Source of the DNA: Bog-473 sp963738135
GTDB taxonomy: Bacteria; Actinomycetota; Acidimicrobiia; Acidimicrobiales; RAAP-2
Assembly (NCBI GenBank): GCA_963738135.1
Contig: CAVTVK010000007.1
Span: 62,001 to 126,000 of the forward strand
Direction: 5' to 3'
DNA length: 64,000 nt
A program made the translations under genes and the position numbers. How positions within the stretch are numbered: the stretch's first letter is position 1; each line of letters opens with the position of its first letter. This document shows, one piece after another, positions 37,353 through 47,708 of the stretch. The notes below the pieces were generated by a model that saw only the letters and a list, made by a program, of their open reading frames with translations, had not been told where the DNA came from and made no database searches.

Positions 37353-38232
37353 GTGTCCGGCCAGATCGGCGCCGTCGTGGTGGACCACGACACGGGCCGT
37401 TGCTCAGGGCTGCATCCGATCCCTGCTCGCCGACGGGGCCCCGCCGGTCGTCGTGGTGGAGAACGGGACGGCCGCAGGCGCCCGCAACGCGTGGAGCGGC
37501 TGCCCACCGAAGCCGCGGCCCGGCCCGGCAGCCTCGGCGGCCCGGGCGGAACCTCGGCTACGGCGCCGGGCAACCGGGGTCTGGCCGCGTTGGCCGGCGA
37601 CCCGACACCGCCCGAATGGGTGCTCGTCTGCAATCCGGATCTCCGGGGTGCACCCCGGCGCCCTGACCGCGTTGCGCCGCGCGCTCGAGGGGGAGCCGGC
37701 CTGGGCACTGGTCGGCCCCCGCATCTTCACCGAAGCCGGCGCGGTCTACCCCTCGGTGCGCCAGTTCCCATCGTCACTGACGCCGCGGGCCATGCACTGT
37801 TGGCGCTGTTTCAGCCCCAAAATCCGTTCACCCTCCGTTACAACCCGGGTATGCCCGCTGGGGACGACCTGAGCGATGCAGGGTGGGTCTCGGGGTCCTG
37901 CTTCCTGGCCCGTCGTCAGGCACTGGAGGAGTTGGGCGGCTTCGACGAGGCGTACTTCATGTACCTCGAGGACATGGACCTCTGTTGGCGGGCCCACCAG
38001 GCCGGATGGGGCGTCGGATTCGCCGGGACCGCCGACGTCACCCATGTCCAGGGGGTCAGCCGCCCGCCATCCGTACCAAATGATGGTGGCCCACCACCGC
38101 TCGGCCTTCCGCTTCACATTGCGCACCACCTAGGGTTGGCGCCGGGCCGCTCTCCCCCTGGCGGCGTTGGTGCTGGGTGTGCGCATGAGCATGGCCACCG
38201 TCCGCTGCCGCCCTCACCGCCGCGAGCTCGTT
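37353..38232 (+). CDS. Family 2 glycosyltransferase, rhamnosyltransferase-like, heavily frameshifted
   Basis: GTG 37353 begins SGQIGAVVVDHDTG, a typical GT2 start. Pieces in other frames give VVVENGTA, RNLGYGA, EWVLVCNPDL (DXD-like), GALTALRRALEGEPAWALVG, RIFTEAGAVYPSVRQFPS, then a long intact piece with DAGWVSGSCFLARRQALEEL and GGFDEAYFMYLEDMDLCWRA. This order is that of rhamnosyltransferase WbbL-type enzymes, which fits the rmlB/rmlD genes upstream. At least five frame changes are needed. The 3' end is unclear: one frame stops at 38133, but the neighbouring frame continues with family-like hydrophobic sequence to about 38230. Confidence 0.7.
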
Positions 38233-39285
38233 GTGCCGGCACCCGCCTCTCTCATCGTCGTCCTCGGTGGCTCGCGGCCACCGTGCTGGCCCTGGCTGTG
38301 GCGGCCGTCGTGGGCGCCCGGCCGAGTGCATGCCACTGCACGTTGAGCCGAACGTCATTTCGCCCTCCCGCCGGCGACCCCGGGCTGGATGGCGCCACCC
38401 CCCCCTCGCCCGCGGGGGGCAGCAGGTGCCACTCACGGTCAGGTTCGAGGTCGGACAGGTGGCCGAAATGGCCGACGTTTGCATCGGCGGCCAGGGACCC
38501 TATCCCTTCATGGTGGACACGGGGGCCGGCGAGTCCATCATCGACGCCGGGCTGGCCCACCGATTCCACCTGGCGCAGAGCGGTCCCGCCCCCGAGTTCG
38601 CCGGCGTCGGGTGCATCGGGACGGCAGCCCCGTGTCAGTCCCGTCCTGGTCGCCCGCCGGGGTCGCGTGTCCGCCAGCAGTCAGGCGGCGACGTGCCCGA
38701 CATCGGGGTGAAGGGTCAGCCCGTGGGCCTCCTCGGCTCCGACGTCCTGGGCCGATTCGGTGCGTCCGGATCGACTTCAGTTCCGGTCTGCTCGTCGTGC
38801 CCGGCGGTGAAGGCGCACCGCTCGCCCAATCCTCGCCCTACACGGGACCGGAAGGCCAGCCGCCGACAGCACTCACTGCAGGGAAAGAGCGGAACGACGG
38901 TGCCACTCACCGTGACCACGGCCCCGGGCGACGTGTCGCTCAGCGTCGCGGTCCACTTCGTCGGGTGGCCGCGAAGCGTGCCTTCTTCGTGGACACGGGC
39001 TCGTCGCAGAGCGTCGTATCCTCCGCGGTCGCCCGGGCACAGTCGTTGGAGACCACCGACCTGGCGCAACGCCAGTCCACAGTGTGTTCGGTGATCACAG
39101 TTCCGCTCGTGCAGAGCGGAGCGTGGTCCGTGCCGGGGTTGACGCTCCACCCTCAGCTGATCGGTTCCACTGACTTCGGCGCCGCCAGTCTCTCCGGCAC
39201 ACAGGGCCTGTTGGGCTCGGACCAGCTCAGGCGTTACGGCTGGGTCGTGCTCGACTACGCAGGGGCACGGATGGTGTTGGGATGA
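38233..39285 (+). CDS. Exported protein with two retropepsin-like aspartyl-protease domains, frameshifted
   Basis: After a hydrophobic export segment (TVLALAVAAVVGARPS, about 38280) two similar halves follow. Half one has PFMVDTGAGESIIDAGLAHR (about 38506-38565) and later PVGLLGSDVLGRFGA; half two has AFFVDTGSSQSVVSSAVARA (about 38980-39040) and TQGLLGSDQLRRYGWVVLDY. Each half shows the catalytic DTG[A/S] and the later hydrophobic-hydrophobic-Gly motif of aspartic proteases. Thus this looks like a bilobed, pepsin-like arrangement built from tandem retropepsin-like units. Several frame changes lie between the halves. The start is uncertain. It sits at the end of the glycan operon; its substrate is unknown. 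Confidence 0.65.
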
Positions 39286-39602
39286 TTGGCCGAACGAATC
39301 GGAATCGAGACCATTGCCGGCCGCATGGCCGCAAGCAGAAGCGTTGCGCGGTGACGGCCGATATGTTCCGGAGTGCGCCGAAGATATGGGCTCTGGGCAG
39401 GGTGGCCACGCGACCACTACCTCGTGCGAGCGGGAGGTATGCTCGAAATCGTGCGTGAGCCCGAGCGTCTCCTCTGTCAGATTGAAGATGTCATCGCCCG
39501 TGGCGGTGGCCTTTTGGCATCGGTCGCGAACCTCCGCCGTTGGTAGGGCCGCCCGACCTACGCTCCATCCCGCGCCCTGACCAAAAGCGACTGAATCCCT
39601 CC
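39286..39602. other. Intergenic region without recognisable gene
   Basis: About 317 bases separate the aspartyl-protease-like gene from the next membrane protein. Short open readings exist on both strands, but their composition resembles random coding and none shows a domain or ribosome site. No strong hairpin, tRNA or repeat was seen. It may contain the promoter of the downstream gene. Confidence 0.5.
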
Positions 39603-41607
39603 ATGGCGACAACGGAGGTTCGCTCAGACGAACAGGTGGACTCGTTCACGGCAGCGCAAGATCTTGGAGCGCCGGCACGATCGCTCCTCAGCCGGAGAAT
39701 CGACCGCTTGGCAACGTTGGGTGTCGTGGCGGTGTGCGTCGGCACGGCCGCCTGGTTCACTCGAGACTTCTACTACTTTCAAGACGACTTCATCCTTTTG
39801 CGTCAAGCTCAGCGGTCGACGCTCTCACTCGGCTATCTGCGCCTGGACCTCTTCCAGCATTTCTCTCCCGCTTCCAGGCTGTTTGACATTGCCCTTGCTC
39901 GTTGGTTCCACGACAGCGTCGCCGCCGCCCATGCCATCGAGCTGGTTCTGCTGGCTACCGCGGTGCTTGCCTTCGCATGGGCAATCACCGAAATTGTCGG
40001 GCGACGCTGGTGGCGTCATCTCCTCACCCTTGCCTTCGGTCAGTCGCTGGCGCTGATTCATCTCCTCGTGTGGTGGACGGCGACGGCGAACCTTCTGCCG
40101 GCCACCATTCTCGGCCTCCTGACCATCGCCTCGTTCCTCCGTTACCGACGTCTGCATGATCGCCGATGGGTCGCGCTGTCATTGGCCTGCTACGCCCTTT
40201 CGCTGTTCACCCATGAGACGTCTTGGCTCGTGCCTGGTTTCCTGCTCCTGTTCGACGTCCTGGTCTTGGCACCTGACAGACGGCTCCGTCCGACATTTCT
40301 GTGGTTCTGGCGGCATGGCTGGGTCTGGCTCAGCTACGGCGTCTTGACCGCCCTCGCGCTGGCCAACTATTTCGCCTTCTACTACGCCGCCCTGCAACCG
40401 AAGCCCACACTCAGTCAGATTGCCCGCTATATCGGCGTTCAATTCACGCAGACATTCGCTCCAACAGCGGACGGTCTACGCCCCCTCACAGGGGGTTGGA
40501 ACGATTTGCTGGGGCTCTCGTGATCGACCTGCTTGTCGTGGTCGCGATCGGCTGACGGTGAGCATCTATCGCCGTCCGGCCGCGTGGCGTGTCGGGGTCG
40601 TGTTCGCAGTCGTCTTTCTTGCCAATTTCGATCATGATCGGTGCAAATCGGGTCGGTCGAAATGGCGTGGACACGGTGGGTAAGGAGCTGTTCTACGTAC
40701 AGGTACCTGCTTACCTCTTCCTCCTGTGTGTCGGAGCCGCCTTCTCCTTGGACCGCTCCGGGTCACCGTACGTGGCCCATGGAGGAGCCGTGGAACGGCC
40801 TCGGGTACCAAGGCACTCTCGGCAGGTGGCGGTGCGCTCGCAGCGCATTTGGCTGGCAATGGCGTGCGTGGTTGCGGTCGGATTGTACGAAGTCCTGTAT
40901 TTGACCAGCGTGACGACGATGGATGCCAAGGATCAGTCCAACCAGGAGAGCCAGGTCTCGAGGGCGTATTTCACGGGTGCTTCGACAGATCGATACAGCG
41001 AATCATCATGGCGGAGGCGTCGCAATTGTTCCGACACCCCCGTCCCTCCCTCGATCATCTCTCCGGCGTCTGCGCCCTACAACCTCCTCAGTTCCGCTCT
41101 TTCCGTGCTGAACTCAAAGGTCGAATTGAACTGGCTCAGGGACGAAACGTTCGATGGTGGCCAGAACGGGACCTTGACCCGGCGCGATTCGAGAGGTTGT
41201 CGGGAGGCCCACGAGGGTTGTCGATATCTGGGTTCATCACCGGCCCCAAGGTCAGGGACGCGGCGTCGAAGCCAAGATCGCCGACGCCGGCGGCCGCTGT
41301 TTTGCGGTGGGCCACTCCGGTGCGACGGTTGACGTGGGGCTGGCGTCGCCCCTCTCGACGCCTGACACCGCCTGGTTGCTCGTCGGCCTGAAGAGTTCGT
41401 CGAACGGATCGGTGGCCGTGTCGACCTTGAGCGATGGAGTCGTCAGGCGTCGGTGCCATCGACGTGGCAGCGGGGGCGAGGTCAGACGGTTACCTCTTGC
41501 CCCTGTCGCAGCGGCGACTGGACGGTCTCCAGATCATCGACGGGAATCCGGGCCAGACGCTGTGCATCTCGTCGGTGGACGTCGGTACCCTTTCCTCGTC
41601 GAGATAG
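39603..41607 (+). CDS. Large membrane glycosyltransferase-like protein, frameshifted
   Basis: The first 306 residues read intact from ATG 39603: a cytoplasmic tail, a helix, then FTRDFYYFQDDFILLRQAQ, whose DD after the first helix is typical of GT-C enzymes, and at least seven more helices (LLTLAFGQSLALIHLLVWW, HETSWLVPGFLLLFDVLVL). A stop at 40521 follows a frame change. Other frames continue with more helices (LLVVVAIG, VGVVFAVVFLANF, ELFYVQVPAYLFLLCVGAAF, LAMACVVAVGLYEVLYL), then a soluble domain ending LDGLQIIDGNPGQTLCIS, with TAG at 41605-41607. The intact protein would have about 665 residues, probably a polyprenyl-sugar-dependent transferase or polysaccharide-modifying protein. Codon use is less GC-rich than in the flanking metabolic genes. 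Confidence 0.6.
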
Positions 41608-41807
41608 ACACTCTGCCCCGACCAATCCGGCCCGTGAAGTGCTGGTGGCCGTGGCGTGCGTCTGAGCACGGAACTTCTCCGGCCACACCCGGATCAGACC
41701 TTCGTCAGATCCCCACCGTACGTCCGATCGGCAGACCCCTGCTGGTGAGGGTACCCGCCAGGGCCTCCGCCGCAATCACGGGCCCGCCGATATGCACCAG
41801 CTTCGGG

Positions 41808-42855
41808 TCAACGAAAGAATTTCATGACGCCGCGGACGAGGTCCTCGGATGAAGCAACCGGGATCAGATGTGTCAGCCCGAGGAAGCGGCTGACGGCAAC
41901 CAGCTCGCCGTCCCGGGACTCGATACTGACGATCGGACCGTTCGCATCCAAGCGACTGCGCGGGACTTGACCGAATTCAATCAAGTAGCCCCACTCGCGT
42001 GCCGCGCCCGTCATGATCTTCGCCTTGGCGTCGCCGTGAAGGTCCGACAGAAGGTCCGAGTTGATGAAGGCCGAGACCTGGGAACGGAAGAAGGGGTAGC
42101 GCAAATCGATGATCTCCTCGTTCTCGGGCACACTTGTGTGGCCCGCCGGGAGCAGCCCCGCCTCCGTACTCGAAACAGTGCCTCGGTGGTACACGAAGCA
42201 AGAGGGCGCCAACGTTACGCGGCATCCGAGGCTCTTGCTTCGCAACGTCCAATCCGTCCTCGCAGTAACCCCTCCCGAACACGGGGTCCATCAGCCCGAC
42301 TCGTTTGAGCACCGGCGTGGGGATCAAGATGCAGAAGGAGATCCCGGCCGGGATGTCGAGGGTGGTGAGCCCGAAATTCCCCCACAGAGATGAAGCGACC
42401 CAGTCGACCGTGTCCTGATTGCCCAGGTACTGATCCGGGTCTTCGTTGGGTAGGGAGTAGATCGAGACATTGTTCGACCAGGCGGTGACGGAACCGATGG
42501 CGGAGTCGGTGCCGCGGCGTCAACCATCAGGTCGGGGAGTCCCCGGCAGAACAGCACGTCCGAGTTGGCGATGACGACGTAGTCGTATCCCTTCTCGAGC
42601 GCCCACAGCAAACCCAGGTTCACGTTTCGGGGGATGCCGAGATTGCGCGGTGACCGGTAATAGTTCAGGCCGAGTTCCCGACGCGGCTTCGACCTCTTCG
42701 CTTAGCCCTGGCTCAGGGCTTCCATCGTCGAGCACCAGGATGTCGACATCGGTGTTCTCGGCGGCCATACTCGCCGCGGACCGGAGGCACGGGAAAACAA
42801 CCTGGCGGCCGTTGTAGACGGTGATGGCGAAGAGGAGTCTCGCCTTGTTCGCCAC
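41808..42855 (-). CDS. Family 2 glycosyltransferase, frameshifted
   Basis: From GTG 42855 the product starts ARLLFAITVYNGRQVVFPCL and DILVLDDGSPEPGL (GT-A nucleotide site). Another frame adds NLGLLWALEKGYDYVVIANS with the DVLF metal-site region. The first frame returns with IPTPVLKRVGLMDPVFGRGY (acceptor/base region, CEDGLD), and a last frame gives SLGCRVTLAPSCFVYHRGT and a C-terminal domain to 41808. At least three frame changes (about 42640, 42500 and 42250) are needed. It is the distal gene of a minus-strand glycan operon and starts one base after the stop of the coiled-coil gene. Donor and acceptor are unknown. Confidence 0.7.
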
Positions 42856-42856
42856 G

Positions 42857-43158
42857 TTATGGCCGCAGCGTGTTGCGCATGTCCCAAATTCTGGTGGCGA
42901 TCCGAAAGGCGGCCGAAGTCCGCATGGCGTGATGCACGGTTTGCAGTTCCCGGAGTGTCGCCGCGGCTTCGTCGATTTCTCGCTGGAGCGTCACGACCTG
43001 GTGCTCGGATGCAATGAGCCGTCGCGTGAGGTCGATCACACGTGTATTCGCGACGTCGAAGTCGCGGAGCGCCTGTTTGAGCGAGACGTGGTCGATGGCG
43101 GATGGAGCGAGCGCGTCCGGTTCCTTGGCCGTTTGGATACAGCGGTTTGGTCTTCCAT
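42857..43158 (-). CDS. Small coiled-coil protein of the glycan operon, frameshifted near its start
   Basis: ATG 43158 has AGGAG five bases upstream and reads MEDQTAVSK. About 20 codons later the frame shifts to one that gives APSAIDHVSLKQALRDFDVA, then a coiled coil (VIDLTRRLIASEHQVVTLQR, EIDEAAATLRELQTVHHAM) and a tail RTSAAFRIATRIWDMRNTL. The total of 302 bases is one short of 101 codons, consistent with one missing base. The tail resembles that of the methyltransferase at 19.8-20.9 kb. Such helices may hold glycosyltransferases together or at the membrane; that is inference. Confidence 0.55.
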
Positions 43159-43180
43159 GTCGCTCCTGACGGTGGGGCGC

Positions 43181-45169
43181 TCACACACTGGTGCGGGACG
43201 GACGTGCCAGCAAAGATTGGTATGCCTTGACGGTAGCCTCGGCGGCTCCGGGCCAATCATACTGATCCCCGTGAAGGGTCAGCGCTTCTAACTGGGCTTT
43301 GACCACGGCTGGGTCGTTGAGCAGCTGGAGACATGCGTCAGCCAGCGTCTTTACCTCCCAGTCGACCGGGGCGACCGGGAGGTCGCTGAATCTCTCCGTG
43401 AAGGGGCCGAAGGGAACGACGACGGTGGGCGTTCCGAAGGCCGCTGCCTCGTGAGGGATCAGTCCGAAGCCCTCAGCTGACGTCGGATACAGCACCAATT
43501 CTGCGTGCTTGAGCAGCCAGTTCCGCTCTTCCGTTCTGACGTCGGGGATGACGAACATCCATTCTCGGGGTAGCCCTGCCTCGACCTCTGCCACTCGTGA
43601 AGATCCAAACGGAACCAGTGCGCCGGCCATGACCAGATGCAGAGGGTGCCCTTTCTCGTGCAATGCCTCAACCACTCGTATGGCGACATCGCGGTTCTTG
43701 TGGGTGTAGTTGGTTCCCAAAACAAGGATGAACTGCTTCTCGGCGAACCCCCGTGCGAGCAATTCGTCGGGCAGCTGCATGGACTCGTTCCCACGAAGGT
43801 GCCGCGTTCCGTTGGGTATCACGAAGACCCTGTCGTCGGCGATGGCGAGGCGCTCGAGCTGGATCTGAGACCGAGTGTCGTCGGAGATGGCGACGACACC
43901 GTCCACTGTGGCGGCGAACTTGCGTATCGATTGGCGGTACTCGAACCAGTGCTCGCTGACGTAGAAGTAAGACGGCGTCTGGAACGCGATGAGGTCGTGA
44001 ATTGTTACGACCGTTCGTCCGGCCTTGGTTTGCCACTGGGACAGGTTCACTTCGTCCGTCTGGAACGGACAGTGGATGATATCGACGGCTGGGAAAGCCG
44101 AGAGATCACCCTGAGGGGCGAGACGCGCATCAACCTTGGGATGGGCAAGCACTTCGGCGGCGTAAGCCGGAACAGGGCCTGACAGGGCGACACCGAGATA
44201 GTCCACCTCGTCGCGCTCGGCGAGAGCCTGAACGAGAGCGAGCAATGCCACCTGCGTCCCCATCTCCTTGTGACCCAGGCAGGAGCCATCGAGGATGACT
44301 CGGAGCCCGAAGACGACCGAACGGGCCCAAGCGAGTGCCTCGCGGAAAGGTGCGTTCTGCTCGGTCGCCTCCCCGGGTAGTCGGAGAAGGGCCGGGCTCC
44401 TCAGGTGGAGCCACTGCCATTCGGGATCAGCCAAGCCGGCGTGCGCCGGGTAACGGTCCGGCATGTCGAGGGGTCGGGTCACGAACGTCGATGGGTCCAG
44501 CAGGTCGATCATCCCGCGGGCCCGCAACCGTGTCCCACACTCCGCAATCGACACCCACGCGCTGTCGCCGTGATCGGGGAACTGTGAGAGAAGGGAGAGG
44601 CCTTGCGAACTGAAGAGCACAGCGGGTCCCACGGGATAGGGGATGGGCGCAGGACCATAGGAAAAGGGGGCGTTCCGCAGACCGCGGGTCACCGATATTT
44701 CGTCCAGGTTGTTCAGTTGATGTGTGTTGATGACCTCCGGCAAGGGAAAGCCCGCGTATCCGGCGACGTTGCACAGGAACGAGATGCTGGCGACGCGCAG
44801 GTCATCCCGGACCAGGCTCAAGGCTGGAGTGAGGAATTCGTCGGGAAAGAGCGCCGGCGCCCACACCAACAACACATGACTCCGCAAATTTCCACGAATG
44901 TCGTCGACCAGCACAGAAGACGAGGGCAGCTGGCGGATTTCGATTCCCGGAAGTGCATCCCCGAGGTCTCGGCAGGTGTCGACGGTGGCGGCACCGGCCA
45001 CGATGCGCAGGTCCGGCTCGGCTCGAGCGAGCGACGCGAACGTTGGCAACCATGCTTCGAACGGCTCGGTGACGAAGACCGCAGCGACGGCATCGTGCCG
45101 TGAAAGGTCTCCCGGATCGGTGTCCGTCTGTGGCGCGTTGCGTCTTGACGTGGTTCGATGGGCCGGCAC
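43181..45169 (-). CDS. Two-part glycosyltransferase with C-terminal GT4-type domain
   Basis: 662 residues, intact. Residues from about 30 to 320 form a nucleotide-sugar-transferase-like region with an acidic site (HVLLVWAPALFPDEFLTPAL) that I cannot assign firmly. The C-terminal 330 residues are a GT-B enzyme of the GT4 family: VILDGSCLGHKEMGTQVALL, VVTIHDLIAFQTPSYF, FILVLGTNYTHKNRDVAIRV and YPTSAEGFGLIPHEAAAFGT, which carries the EX7E motif. GTG 45169 is preferred because AAAGGACG lies nine bases upstream; a longer start at 45214 would overlap the epimerase gene. It probably adds one or two sugars to the surface glycan. Confidence 0.83.
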   Translation of the reverse strand: MPAHRTTSRRNAPQTDTDPGDLSRHDAVAAVFVTEPFEAWLPTFASLARAEPDLRIVAGAATVDTCRDLGDALPGIEIRQLPSSSVLVDDIRGNLRSHVLLVWAPALFPDEFLTPALSLVRDDLRVASISFLCNVAGYAGFPLPEVINTHQLNNLDEISVTRGLRNAPFSYGPAPIPYPVGPAVLFSSQGLSLLSQFPDHGDSAWVSIAECGTRLRARGMIDLLDPSTFVTRPLDMPDRYPAHAGLADPEWQWLHLRSPALLRLPGEATEQNAPFREALAWARSVVFGLRVILDGSCLGHKEMGTQVALLALVQALAERDEVDYLGVALSGPVPAYAAEVLAHPKVDARLAPQGDLSAFPAVDIIHCPFQTDEVNLSQWQTKAGRTVVTIHDLIAFQTPSYFYVSEHWFEYRQSIRKFAATVDGVVAISDDTRSQIQLERLAIADDRVFVIPNGTRHLRGNESMQLPDELLARGFAEKQFILVLGTNYTHKNRDVAIRVVEALHEKGHPLHLVMAGALVPFGSSRVAEVEAGLPREWMFVIPDVRTEERNWLLKHAELVLYPTSAEGFGLIPHEAAAFGTPTVVVPFGPFTERFSDLPVAPVDWEVKTLADACLQLLNDPAVVKAQLEALTLHGDQYDWPGAAEATVKAYQSLLARPSRTSV

Positions 45170-45182
45170 GTTTTGGCGTCCT

Positions 45183-46271
45183 TTAGATCGGTCGGCTACC
45201 GGCGAGTTCGGCACGGACCCACGCCATCAACGACTCGAGACCATCGGAGAGCGACCACTTGGCCTCGTATCCGAGCAAATGCTTGGCGGCATCGATTTCA
45301 CACGAAGCTGCCCGGACATCGCCGTCATTGTACTGCCCGGTGATCTTGGGCTGCGGAGCTCGAGCCAATCGCGCGATGGCGTGTGCCACATCGGCGATGG
45401 TCGAAGGCGTGCCGGAGCCCACGTCGGCGATCCGATTCGTCGTGTCGGCGGCCGTGACGGCGGAGGTCACTGCGGACACCACATCGTCGATATAGACGAA
45501 GTCGCGCACGATATTCCCATCCTCGTACACGGGGAGAACCTCGCCCGCCAGGGCCAGCCTGGTGAAGAGAGACAGCACGCCGGTGTATGGATTCCCCAGC
45601 GACTGCCCGACTCCGTACACATTCTGGAGGCGCAGTGTCGTCAAAGCGCTGCCCATGCCGGCCGCCCAGCTGCGACAGATATGTTCCTGCGCGAGTTTCG
45701 TTGCGCCGTACACGCTGGTTGGTTCGGTCGGGGTCCGAGCTGCAGCACTCGACACCGGTCGTCCCTGGGCCCCTGAAGGAGATGGTGGGTCCCATTCCGC
45801 CAGTTGCAGCTGCCGGTGGGTGCGGACAACCGGTCGGTAGCGCTCCCCGTCGGCCTCCCATTCTCCCTCCCCGTAGACGGCCCTCGAGGACGTCAGGACG
45901 ATGTGTGACGGCACGTGCTCGGCCCGAGTGAAGGCATCGAGCATTTGAGTCGTGCCGACGCAGTTGGCCAGCGAATGGCGGGAGCTCTCCCGGAGGGACT
46001 GGCTGGTGCCGGTCTCGGCCGCCAGGTGAACCACTGTGCCGGGACGCTCGAGCTTGAGGAACGCGTCCCAGGCAACCGGGTCCGTCACGTCGAACGGCAA
46101 CAGCTGGACCTGCTCCGGCAGTCTTTCGGGTCGGCCCGCTTGGGTGTGGACCTGAGGGTGCAGGGCGTCGACAACCACGACGCGAGCACCGCGCCCGATC
46201 ATCTCCTTGGCGACACCACAGCCGATAAAACCAGCCCCCCCGGTGATGAGGACCGTCTCGTCCGCGATCAT
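45183..46271 (-). CDS. NAD-dependent epimerase/dehydratase
   Basis: 362 residues of the extended SDR family: VLITGGAGFIGCGVAKEMIG, VVHLAAETGTSQSLRESS, VLTSSRAVYGEGEWEADG, TSVYGATKLAQEHICRSW (YXXXK) and IVRDFVYIDDVVSAVTSAV. It resembles UDP-glucose 4-epimerases and dTDP-sugar dehydratase-like proteins. It is first in its operon after the acyltransferase and 13 bases from the glycosyltransferase start. It likely makes a nucleotide sugar for the enzymes downstream, but the sugar cannot be named. Confidence 0.88.
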   Translation of the reverse strand: MIADETVLITGGAGFIGCGVAKEMIGRGARVVVVDALHPQVHTQAGRPERLPEQVQLLPFDVTDPVAWDAFLKLERPGTVVHLAAETGTSQSLRESSRHSLANCVGTTQMLDAFTRAEHVPSHIVLTSSRAVYGEGEWEADGERYRPVVRTHRQLQLAEWDPPSPSGAQGRPVSSAAARTPTEPTSVYGATKLAQEHICRSWAAGMGSALTTLRLQNVYGVGQSLGNPYTGVLSLFTRLALAGEVLPVYEDGNIVRDFVYIDDVVSAVTSAVTAADTTNRIADVGSGTPSTIADVAHAIARLARAPQPKITGQYNDGDVRAASCEIDAAKHLLGYEAKWSLSDGLESLMAWVRAELAGSRPI

Positions 46272-46280
46272 CCGCGCAGC

Positions 46281-47708
46281 CTACAGCAGCCTCATGATCG
46301 AACCAGGCAACGCGACCACCAACGAGCTACCGACGGACCGGGAAGGCCAACTCACATTGAACGACTCGGTGACGCACTGTCGAAACGGCTTCAGCCGGTT
46401 TGGTTGGAGTCCCCGGGCTGACGAACTGGTTCGACGGCTTGCACGTCGGCGGCGCCGGAGGCGGACGCGACGCGACCGATGGGGACGACCCGCGCTCGTC
46501 GGGCTTCTCGCGAGCCCACTCGACGGGCCGCCTTTCGGCCGTACTCCCGCGGGTAGCTCGACCAGCGAATAGCTCCCCCAGGCGAGTGCGATGGAGATGA
46601 CGAAGATGGCCGCGATCTTCAGCGGCAGATGATGCAGGTCGGCAGGGTTTCCTGCTGTTCCGATCCCGTAGATACTCAGGATCACCGGGAAGTGCCACAG
46701 GTAGAGTCCGTAGCTTCGTTCGCCCATCCAAACAGCAGGAATCATGTGGCGCGGCAACGATGAGGAAATCGGACGCGCCGCGTACAACAGTGCGGGCACC
46801 GCAAGCAGGCAGACCCCGTAGTCAAAAAACGTGAACTGGAACCAGTTCGTGTACGACGAGCCGGTCTGGACGCCTCGGAGGTAGACCAGGCTGGGAACCA
46901 GGAGGGCGAGGAGTACGAAGAAGTTGGGGCGCGGACTTCCCCATCGGAGCGAGCGCATCACGCGATCGAGGTGACCACGCTGGGAGGCCCATCGCAAGGC
47001 AATACCCAAGACGAAGATGGGGAGGATCCCGATGAACTGCCGGGAGAGGTACAGGCGGGCAAGGCCGCTGTCGAAGCCTGCCGGGAAGCGCCATTGCTGG
47101 AGCCATTGTCCGTGAAAGACAACGATGAGCCTGTACCCGATGCCGAGGCCTGCAAGTCCGAGCGATGCCAGCACGGGACGCTTCGAAATCAGCCATGCCA
47201 GCAAGGGCAGGGTGAGGTAGAGGATCATCTCAATGGTGAGCGTCCAAAGAGACCCGTTCACGTTCAAGTTCGTCGAGGTTGTCGGCCATAGCCACTGCGT
47301 GAAGGTCAGAAGAGCGAGAAGTTGCTTGAAGCCGGCCGGCGAGAAGAGCAGGGCGTGCTGAGCGAAGAAGAGCGCCAGGATGCCGACACAGACGTAATAG
47401 GCGGGCGCGATGCGAAAGAACCGCCGGACGTAGAACTCGCGCGCCGTCCGGTGGGGGGTCGACCAGAAGAAGTCCGCCAGGAGGAATCCAGAGAGGAGGA
47501 AAAAGACGTCGACACCCCAATTGCCGAGGCCCGGGATTATGCCGAAGCCGTAGTTGAGCGAACTGTTCGTCGAGAGGGCCCAGCAGTGTTCGATGACGAC
47601 TGCCACCGCGGCAAGCGCGCGCAACGCCTCTATGCCGGGGTACCAAATGCGTGCTTCAGCCTCGGGATGTGTCTGGCCTCCGGCCAGCAATCTCGAGTGG
47701 TCTGCCAC
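46281..47708 (-). CDS. Acyltransferase 3 (OafA/YrhL-like) membrane protein
   Basis: About 400 conserved residues from GTG 47708. The start is typical: IWYPGIEALRALAAVAVVIE with catalytic His in EHCW, followed by GVDVFFLLSGFLLADFFW, REFYVRRFFRIAPAYYVCVG and about ten helices to ALAWGSYSLVELP. It O-acylates (usually acetylates) surface sugars. After VELPA the frame becomes Arg/Pro-rich and unlike the family; a neighbouring frame gives REYGRKAARRVGSREARRA and stops at 46391, a more natural tail, so an indel near 46555 is likely. The open frame also extends upstream to 47927, but that part has no membrane or family signal. Confidence 0.85.
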   Translation of the reverse strand: MADHSRLLAGGQTHPEAEARIWYPGIEALRALAAVAVVIEHCWALSTNSSLNYGFGIIPGLGNWGVDVFFLLSGFLLADFFWSTPHRTAREFYVRRFFRIAPAYYVCVGILALFFAQHALLFSPAGFKQLLALLTFTQWLWPTTSTNLNVNGSLWTLTIEMILYLTLPLLAWLISKRPVLASLGLAGLGIGYRLIVVFHGQWLQQWRFPAGFDSGLARLYLSRQFIGILPIFVLGIALRWASQRGHLDRVMRSLRWGSPRPNFFVLLALLVPSLVYLRGVQTGSSYTNWFQFTFFDYGVCLLAVPALLYAARPISSSLPRHMIPAVWMGERSYGLYLWHFPVILSIYGIGTAGNPADLHHLPLKIAAIFVISIALAWGSYSLVELPAGVRPKGGPSSGLARSPTSAGRPHRSRRVRLRRRRRASRRTSSSARGLQPNRLKPFRQCVTESFNVSWPSRSVGSSLVVALPGSIMRLL

